64,000 bases of DNA from assembly GCF_034702125.1 (NCBI RefSeq), contig NC_085861.1, positions 56,554,350 to 56,618,349 on the forward strand. The letters run 5' to 3'. This DNA is from Engraulis encrasicolus (Eukaryota; Chordata; Actinopteri; Clupeiformes; Engraulidae). The position numbers and the translations under genes are program-made. How positions within the stretch are numbered: the first letter of the stretch is position 1; each line of letters begins with the position of its first letter. Shown here piece after piece: positions 46,778 to 64,000 of the stretch. Below the pieces are notes generated by a model. That model did no database searches, was not told where the DNA came from, and saw only the letters and a program-made list of their open reading frames with translations.

Positions 46778-47520
46778 CCTTATGGTGCTCTGAAAAGGAA
46801 TAAAATAAAAAGTGAATGTGTATAGATGTAGAAATAAATACAGTACAGTGCAGTACAGTACAGTGTTATATATAAGTAAAAATGCATTTCATCATAGAGC
46901 TATTCTATACTGTACTTCTTTAAAATTCCTCAGAATAAATTAGATAATTTGATACATACGATTAACAATCTGTTATAAATATTATAAGCCGTAGCAATGA
47001 TTGGTTGAATTCAATAAAGATTTTCACATCTGTTTAATTGTATTTATTAAACAAGGATTTTAATAATGACAAATGCTAAAACAAAAAAATGGATGAGTTG
47101 CTGGTAATCATGCAAGAAATTGACTTTTGGAGAAGGCCAAGTAGAGCATTGCAGTTAGTCATCTCTGGAGGAAATACAGTACACTTGCCATGAACATTAT
47201 GCTTCATTCACAACAGCACGAAGTTAACATATACACAATTTATGTATGCCTATTGTAATATCATGTAAAATTCAAATAAGAACTATATTTTTGCACTCAC
47301 ATGAAGCCAACTTTGTTAAGGACAAAGACTGTTTAAGGGAATATGAAGGTCCATTATCTAAACCAATGGCATGAAAGTAAATTGTATGCAATTCAAAGAA
47401 GAACTATCATTCTGAACAATTTTTAAGAGGAGGACAGTTGAAGATAATGAATCTATCACATCACCATCTATAGTGTTGTTGTCTAGTGTAGAATGAGTCA
47501 GACAAGCGCACCTGTTCCTT

Positions 47521-47824
47521 TTTTCCTCAATTCTAAATCTCACTGTTGGCCAGTGTAATGACCTCAGCACTGGGGTAATGTGGTATCTTTTCTTTGTTTT
47601 AGTTAAAATTCTCGCTGCAGAATTTTTGATTATTTGCACCTGCTTGAGTGACTTTTTGGGAAAGACCTATAAGTAGGGTATTGCACCTCGACAGGTAATA
47701 AAAGCGCACATTAATTTCTCCAGATCCTGTTTAGATACACAATCTTTAATCTTAGCTATGTTCATTAGGTGCCCAAAAGCTGATTTAGTTGTGTTTTTGA
47801 TGTGAGCATTGAAACTGAGATCCC
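47521..47824 (-). mobile_element. L2-type LINE RT fragment flanked by a 60-bp duplication, copy B
   Basis: Counterpart of 24,072-24,339, with NSAARILTKTKKRYHITPVL on the minus strand. Flanking direct repeats at 47,459-47,520 and 47,825-47,883 differ at few positions and both contain the first-exon donor region. Confidence 0.75.
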
Positions 47825-47876
47825 ATCACCATCTATAGTGTTGTTGTCTAGTGTAGAGTGAGACAGACAAGCGTAC

Positions 47877-47979
47877 CTGTTCCTTGGAGCGCTCAACGAC
47901 TGCTGCAACTGAGGACTGCCACGCCACAGGGAGCTGTTACTTCAAGTGATCTTCTCAGGCTGATAAATCTTTTTTATGC
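47877..47979 (-). promoter_or_regulatory. Promoter and non-coding exon 1 of lectin copy B
   Basis: The TATA-like box GCATAAAAAAG (complement near 47,969-47,979) precedes an exon that ends GGAACAG at 47,877, followed by the donor GTACGC. It is the same arrangement as at 24,425-24,526 and 690-790. Conserved sequence continues for about 210 bp upstream of the box. Confidence 0.6.
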
Positions 47980-48199
47980 AATCTGCCACATACCTGTTGT
48001 GTGTCTTCACTATGACGTCTGCATACATACCACAGGAGTCTGTCGCTGTAGTTGTCATGGGTCATTTAAGAGGAAACGCGGAAATGCAGAGGACGTGCTG
48101 CTGGGAAGTACCATGAAGAATTCAGGAAATGAATGTCAATTTCAGTTTTTTTTTTCTTCTTGTGTCTTTGTTTTCTTGAGGACAATTATATAGTTAGTT

Positions 48200-49765
48200 T
48201 TAGACAAAATCCTATTTGCCTGATAAAGCCTACATTTAGCTTAGAATGCGGCTTTCTTGTGCAGTAGTTTTATAATTGTATGTATTCAAAATTATTAACA
48301 TAACTTAAGTGAGAGAGGAATTCAAAATAGGATGCAAGTATCTCTCAGTGATCTACAAAATATGGTACAGACAGTATAGTTTAGTAGAGTACAGCATTAG
48401 CATTAGTATAGTATAGTATAGTATAGTATAGTATAGTATAGTATAGTATAGTATAGTATGTCTTGCAACAAAACATTTCATTTTTATGACTGACATTCTA
48501 AAGAAACCTGGGGCAGCTGGATGCCACAAAACCAAAGGGAACATGCCCATGTTTGTTTGCATTACTTATCTTACTAAGACTTGAGTGACAGTCAAAAAAA
48601 ATGGTGCCATAAATCAATGGGAATGTCTGTGCCTGAAGATTATTTTTGTCACCCTTGCACATGCAGAGTAATTACAGGGCACATGTTCACCCTCGGGCAA
48701 ATCTGTACTGCACACCTGTACATGGTACTGTAACTGCAGGAGACACCTTGGTGAAGAGGTTGGAGAGCCTGTTATAAATAAGCTGTTACCGGAATGCCAA
48801 TCACCAAGTCATTATGTATTACGGTCTTACTAAATGCCCTGTGCACTGTCATAGTGGTGTAGTACTATGGTGGGAAAGTGTTGTCAGTGAAATAGGAATG
48901 GTGTGTGTTCAGGGACACCATTAAAGGTGCACTGTGTAATATTTTTAGTACCTGTAGTTTATTTCCAGAATTCATGCTACCCATTCACAAATGTTACATT
49001 TTTAATGAATATTTACCCCCACCATCATAGGCGTGCACAGCTAGGGATGAGGAGGTGCTAAAGCACCCGCCCCTTTGCCCCACTAGACACAAAATGCCCT
49101 TTTTGAAAGCTTTTTTGGACTTTTTTGACACAATGTACTGTGATCCATGTTTACATGAACACGTACAAATGCTTGATGATCAATAGCATGTCACAAAAAC
49201 GCACAGATACAATATATATCCTCTATACTATAGCCTAGTAAGGCATGCAGCAGAAGTTCCATATGCCCCCACCCTTCCCTTGAACACATGTCTGTCAAAA
49301 TGTCATAATATAATTGTAATACCTACTGCCACCATCCAAACACAGACAGCAAAGATTGATGCACACCATGCTGGCGCACAACAAAACCTGATCCTTCTAA
49401 CCAGTAGATTTTGCGATGGCTCAGGAATCAACTATGATGTTGTTAATGTATTCCATCTCTGCGTAGTTGCACCATTTCAACACAGAGCTAAGAGTATTCT
49501 TAAACCTGAAATAATGTTTCTGAAACCGTTTTAATGGTTCATGACGAACTTAGGGTTAGAGTATTTGTATTGTTTTATTCGTGCAGCACCTTTCCAAACA
49601 ACAATGGCAAACAAACAAATATGGGCATGGTGAATATTTGAATACTGCTAATTACAGTACATGAAAGAGAAACTGACCATTCAGGTTTAGGTGTTAAGTA
49701 GTGTATGTGTCACCATGAACGGTAAGACAGGTTTCGCTTCATTCGGCCAATGTCTTGTAGTAGGA
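48200..49765. repeat. 5' flank of the lectin array, copy 2
   Basis: Counterpart of 14,495-16,070. It includes a GTATA-type pentanucleotide repeat at about 48,410-48,460, a shorter version of which is at 14,660-14,690. The match ends at about 49,765 / 16,070, the right-hand duplication breakpoint. Confidence 0.75.
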
Positions 49766-50150
49766 CATCTAGTCTTACACTACTCTTGGCAGAAAAAAAA
49801 AATCATGACCAACTTCTCGGACACTGGGGGAAAAAAGTCCACAGGTCATATCCTCATTGTTGAGAGAAAATCTGAGGCCCTTGAAGGAAACAGTTGTCAT
49901 CAGATAATTTGTGATGGAATACAATTATGAAACCAAATTTGTAGCGATGTGGATGTGTTTTTGCACTATAAAAAATGTTTCGTCAACTACAAAGTATCAC
50001 AACCTGCAAGAGACGCTACGTTTATATGGTGACGATAAAAACAGAAGTTGCAAAAGTAGTGTCTCGACTTCAATTTTTCAATGCCTTTCACACAAGGACA
50101 CAAAATATTTTATGAAAAGTGAAAGTGTCTTCAAACGGCTTCACTCTAGA
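49766..50150. other. Unassigned interval
   Basis: No supported gene or repeat boundary. A frame from 49,911 runs into the LINE fragment that follows. Confidence 0.35.
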
Positions 50151-50154
50151 AGGA

Positions 50155-50940
50155 GTCTTCAGATTTTTGCCTGCCATTCCTCTAAGCTCTTGACACATGA
50201 CTGCACAACGACCCACAGCACCAACCATCTGGTGAAGCTTGTGGACGATACAACACTGGTGGGCCTCATCACTAAGGGCAAGGACACAACCCACCCTGCA
50301 CACAAACTGTTCACTTCCTGCACACAAACTGTTCACACTCCACTTCCGTACCACCAGACTAGCAAACAGCTCCGTCTATACGCCAAGCAATCAGGATGTT
50401 GAACACTCAACCCACCCTCACATCACTGACAGCCCCCCCACCCACCAGCCAGTCAGAACGCACGCAAACACATAAACATGTTGCTGCTGCTTATCATGCC
50501 ACTTGAATGACTGTACTGAAAAACTAGTTACCAACCTCAGGTGAATACACACAACACACTTTAGCTCTGATTCAAACTGTGTTATTTATCTCAATACGCC
50601 AATACTACTACCACTTTTTAGAATGTCATACTAGGACAATGTAAATATTGCACATTTCAAATTACTTACTTTATTATTTATTCATATTTCACAATGCTAC
50701 TATTACCATGTCCGAAATGTCACAATAGGACATTATTGAAAATGCACAACAATACCTCTTTTTAATATATGTTCTTCTCTGTATGTCTTCTTTTGCCCAG
50801 TCTTGTACTTCAAATGTCTGTATGTGTTTTGTATAGGGAAAGTTGTTCTGCATGGGAAAGTGAGAAACATAATTTCAGTTCTTTGTATGACCAGTGCATG
50901 TGAAGAAATTGACAATTAAGCCGACATGACTTGACATGAA
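50155..50940 (+). pseudogene. LINE RT fragment with 3' tail
   Basis: LLTHDCTTTHSTNHLVKLVD is followed by DTTLVGLITK, matching the region around RT motif C (usually FADDTTVVGLI), with the first part altered to LVDD. It then jumps to the C-terminal HPAHKLFT, so most of the domain is deleted. The 3' UTR ends near 50,940 with 'gaagaaattgacaattaagc', the tail family also found at 23,765 and 55,528. Confidence 0.7.
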
Positions 50941-51900
50941 TATCTTGCTCATTTCTGCATTTTTTTGTTATGTCCCATTTTATTTGTGCATGGTTCTGTC
51001 CTGCATGTTTTTTTATGCATACATACAAACATAATTTTCACACGTTTGGGTACCCTAAAGGAGCCAACCAGGGGTGTGTCCTGCTAACAATGGATCTTAG
51101 GCCTAAATGCAACATAAACGATGGATTCTACAAACGTCTTCGCTTTCCCGAACATTATCGTATGTGAACGCGGATGGCCAGCTCTTGTGATCGTACATGA
51201 TGGAAACAAGCTCATTTTACTCCCCCTTGAATTGTAGTTGTTAAATAGTGTTGTCCTGTAATTCCAGCCGTGCAACGCAAATTCTACCTTAAATATAATC
51301 TTATGGGTTCAGCTAGCGTATACTGTACGTGGTCCAATAAGCTTCAATGATGATTGCTAGCTTGGAGCTTGGATCTTGAAGTGTCAACAGACTAAGAGAA
51401 CAGCTAAAAGAGCAGGAGAAGTTAATTAACTGTATTTAACATGTACTTGTACATGATGCAAGTACAAAATTGGTACATGGATGGTGTTATGCTGGTATTG
51501 CATGGTATTAAACATTACACTGTACCTAATGTGGTAGATCCACTGTAATAGTGAACCATTAAAATAAAGTGTTTCCGTTTAATTTGGTTTATTGGCTTAT
51601 TTAATAGGGGCCATGTACACGTACAGGATAGTACCAGTACCACAGTAAGCCATAAAGCTATTTAAATCTGTGGTGGCCTACCTGATGTAATATTTAAGAT
51701 TTAATATAATATTGTAATATTTAACAATTTAATGTACAACATGCCATATTACAGTATTTACAATATATTAATTATAGAAGCGACTAAGGTACTTTGATGC
51801 AAAATTAAGAAATATGGACAAAGTGATGTTTTGTTTGCATGGTTCATCAGCAGTAAAACACTCACAGATAAAAGAGAGACTGATAAAAGGGAATCCAACC
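50941..51900. other. Unassigned interval downstream of the angiopoietin gene
   Basis: AT-rich, no supported gene. TTTATT near 51,589 would be an AATAAA on the minus strand and might serve the angiopoietin transcript, but a 3' UTR of more than 800 bp interrupted by a LINE would be needed. Confidence 0.3.
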
Positions 51901-51904
51901 ATAC

Positions 51905-52224
51905 AGGTTGTTGAGGTATGTGTCCTCTGGCAAGGACCCGCTTGTCATCCCCCGTTCTAGGCTACGGACTTTTGGTGACAGAGCCTTCTGTGTTGCTGCC
52001 CCCACCCTTTGGAACAGTCTACCTCTCCATATCCGCCAAGCCACCACACTGGCTACGTTCAAGAAGCACGTAAAATCACACTTATTCACTGAGGCCTATG
52101 GTCTTTAACCACCCTGCCCCCCAACCCCACCTCTACCCCCTCCTCTCCTCTCCCTTTATTCCCCTGCCCATTCTCCTTTTGTAAAGCGACCTTGGGTTAC
52201 TTGAAAGGCGCTATATAAAACCAA

Positions 52225-52286
<62 letters not shown>
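51905..52286 (+). mobile_element. L2-group LINE 3' end with ATT microsatellite tail
   Basis: The frame 51,908-52,108 gives SRLRTFGDRAFCVAAPTLWN and SLPLHIRQATTLATFKKHVK, the classic C-terminus of fish L2 elements. The 3' UTR follows with 'ttgaaaggcgctatataaaa' and then about 19 ATT units. It lies 120 bp past the angiopoietin stop codon, in the opposite orientation. Confidence 0.85.
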
Positions 52287-52404
52287 GTGTCACCACCAAC
52301 GAGATAGCACAGAGGTTCCCCGGCCGACATTATGGCAGAAGACATTTCCTACCACTACACGTCTAACTGAGAAGAAGAAAAAGACGTAGTGGCCAATTTT
52401 TGGT

Positions 52405-61952
<9,548 letters not shown>

Positions 61953-62166
61953 CTAAAAGAGCAGTCATAGTCAATCAATTCCTTTAAAATGTCTTAATCT
62001 TCTTAGTATTCATTTTGTTTTGGAAAACTTTTCATACATCAATAAGTGGAGTCTCCCCATGTGGTGGATCCGCCATTTTGAATTAGGTACTAGTCGTAGA
62101 CATCTTTGGGTGCATTGCAAAACCTACTCTGGTTAGACCAGTAAATATTGGTCTATTCATTTAAAT

Positions 62167-63480
62167 CAGGGGTGTCAAACATAAGGCCTGGGGGCCGGAT
62201 GCGGCCTGCCAGATGGCTTAACCTGGGCCCAGACTTGTAGCTATTACAAAGGTGTTGCGGGTGTCTGAGATTTCAGGTTTTTCAAGACTTGTGGACAAAT
62301 TTGTCTTTTTTGTCATTTACAGTCAGTGCTCCTGATATTTCCACTGACATCCACCTCGAGGGTAAGTATTGACTAGCAAAGCCATTCTGATATGAAGGCG
62401 AAATTTGCGATTGGCCTATTTTGCAATTGGGTGGTTGACGTTTAAGGGCGTAACGCAAAAAAAAAAAAAGTTTTTCAAATTCCTGAAAAAAATTATGGAT
62501 AAAAATTGGGAAAAAATAGATTAAAATAAAGCACTTAGTGGTCTGTGGAATTTCACCTTATTTTTGCCATTTTTGGGAAAATGTGTCCTCCATCAACACA
62601 TAGCATAGGCATGTCACACCGCAGGAAAATGGAGTCACACCACAGGGAATTCACTGCATTATGGCCATTTTAATCCTTTTGTATACATGACTGACATCTG
62701 AGCTCATGCTAACTTGATAATGATATTGTGTTTAATCTTAATATATGTTTTCATTAATAAAAAAGCTTTTTTTTCCTCCTATAAGAGCAGTCACACCACA
62801 GGACACCATAAAATGAACCTAAGCATTGCGTGACAGAAAGATTGCAATATGAAGACATATTAAGAGGTTAAGAGTCACCTTAAACTTCCACAGCACTCTC
62901 CAATACCTGAGGTACTGACTGGTTAGGAGCCAGTCTTTAAGACCCTTGTAGTTGGCCTTGCAGCTGCCCATTCACAAACATTGACATACATGTCACCCCA
63001 CAGGACGCAATTTGTGTTACGAAATTGAACTTGTAGTTAATATTACTGTCTTGAGTTTTTTCCACATTCACATATCTTAATCTAAAGTTAAGATTTATGC
63101 AATCATGCCAAATGCTTCATACATTATTCAAAATGTTGTTGGTTAATTTATATATATTATATTATATATTGTTTCATTAATGTTACAGTCACACCGCAGG
63201 AAATTTGACATATAAACCTTTACATAAATCTTAACAAAAATGTTTCTTCTCATCTAAGACTAATATGGAACATAATGTACCACATCTTCTTTCATTGACA
63301 TTTGTTTTTTAAAGGAAAATAACAGTTTTGGAGGTTTTTAACCAATGTTACGAAAAAACAAGGCGTCACGTCTCCCACCCAATTACATTATTGGTCTGGT
63401 TCACTTGAGATCAAATTGATTGTATGTGGGCCCTGAACCGAAATGAGTTTGAAGGCCCAAACTAAATTTGTGAATGGCCA
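62167..63480. mobile_element. hAT (Charlie-like) left end and associated repeat sequence in intron 1
   Basis: CAGGGGTGTCAAACATAAGG is a typical hAT-Charlie-like terminus, followed by 'gggccggatgcggcctgcc'. Its right end was not located with certainty. The body holds a recurring motif TCACACCRCAGG. Confidence 0.5.
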
Positions 63481-63722
63481 GCATACTGTAAATGCAGGAA
63501 ATACACAATAAAAATTGAAAGTCAAGCCATGATGAAAACCTAATGATTAACCCTTTATGAAACTTGAAATGAGAAAAAGGACAAGTCTATTGTCATCACT
63601 AGGGCTCAGGCAAGGGGCAGAATCAGTTGCCCTTGCCAAAACACTCTGCATTGCATATAACGTACATTGAGTGTGTGCTCACACACTCAACCAAGTGTTT
63701 ATCGCTGCTGGTGGTTCTTTAG

Positions 63723-64000
63723 GGCTGCACGATTATGGAAAAAATCATAATCACGATTATTTTGGTCAAAATCGTAATCACGATTATTAATCACGATTAT
63801 TGATTTTTTGCAGATTTTTTAGAAAATTATAACAACATGAAATATAGCCAAGAATGAACTATATACGGGATAAGCAAAATAAAATGAATTGTAATGCTTA
63901 TGTAAAGGCAATAGCATGAAACTTAGGTGGACAGATTTCTGGCCAGAAACACCAGCCTGTCAGTATGTTCTGGCTTCAAGGACGCTCTCAAAGGTAGGTC
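63723..64000. mobile_element. hAT-type MITE, cut by the window edge
   Basis: Starts TAGGGCTGCACGATTATGG and continues with several 'aatcacgatta' repeats in both orientations, the pattern of a common fish hAT MITE. The right end is not in the window. Confidence 0.6.

Noticed and set aside
49911..50402. 163-codon plus-strand frame
   Set aside because: Its second half is a deleted LINE RT fragment and the first half has no recognisable content.
62000..64000. Searched for angiopoietin exon 1 (signal peptide and N-terminal cysteines)
   Set aside because: No minus-strand frame with a donor in phase 0 and the expected content was found, so exon 1 is taken to lie beyond the window.

Overview
This window reads as nuclear DNA of a ray-finned fish. 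Coding exons are short and split by introns with vertebrate splice signals. The intergenic space is packed with fish-type mobile elements (hAT, Tc1, TTAA-flanked foldbacks, L2/CR1-group LINEs, a DIRS-type element) and long GT microsatellites. The species cannot be fixed from the sequence alone. Two N bases (28,237 and 28,250) show it is an assembly.

Two kinds of real protein gene are visible, all on the minus strand. (1) A tandem array of small secreted jacalin-type lectins of the ZG16 (zymogen granule protein 16) family. Copy A has coding exons 23,305-23,245, 22,971-22,854 and 21,394-21,073. Copy B has 46,777-46,717, 43,915-43,798 and 43,233-42,912. Each encodes 166 residues with identical exon lengths. 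Each has an upstream non-coding first exon with a TATA-like box (about 24,425-24,526 and 47,877-47,979). A third promoter/first-exon copy lies at 690-790; its body would lie left of the window. (2) An angiopoietin gene, most like angpt4, occupies 61,952 to 52,405. Eight exons (2 to 9) were placed, and exon 1 lies beyond the right edge.

Layout: 1-660 is broken Tc1; 690-985 is the promoter of unit 1. From 994 to about 14,492 is a nest of transposons that is absent from the paralogous stretch at 48,190-48,205. It holds a hAT MITE, a 2.7-kb TIR element, a degenerate DIRS element with a LINE inside it, and Tc1 ends. From 14,495 to 16,070 is 5' flank that is duplicated at 48,200-49,765. From 16,070 to 20,000 is C/T-rich and proline-codon-rich repetitive sequence. 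ZG16 copy A and its promoter follow, to 24,560. A second copy of the C/T-rich block (24,560-24,736, 37,340-37,554, 40,364-41,300) is broken by three insertions of 12,600 bp, 237 bp and 2,548 bp. Each has imperfect terminal inverted repeats and a 3-bp target duplication. ZG16 copy B and its promoter run to 48.2 kb, then LINE fragments to 52.3 kb, then the angiopoietin gene.

The paralogous copies act as empty-site controls for one another, so several element boundaries can be set to the base without a database. The most interesting item is the 12,600-bp insertion at 24,737-37,336. It has related ends, an AGT duplication, an internal tandem duplication of exon-like modules with good splice sites, and no transposase that I recognise. 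Next in interest are a GC-AG intron in the angiopoietin gene, the mosaic divergence of the two lectin copies, and duplicated decoy splice sites in both gene systems.
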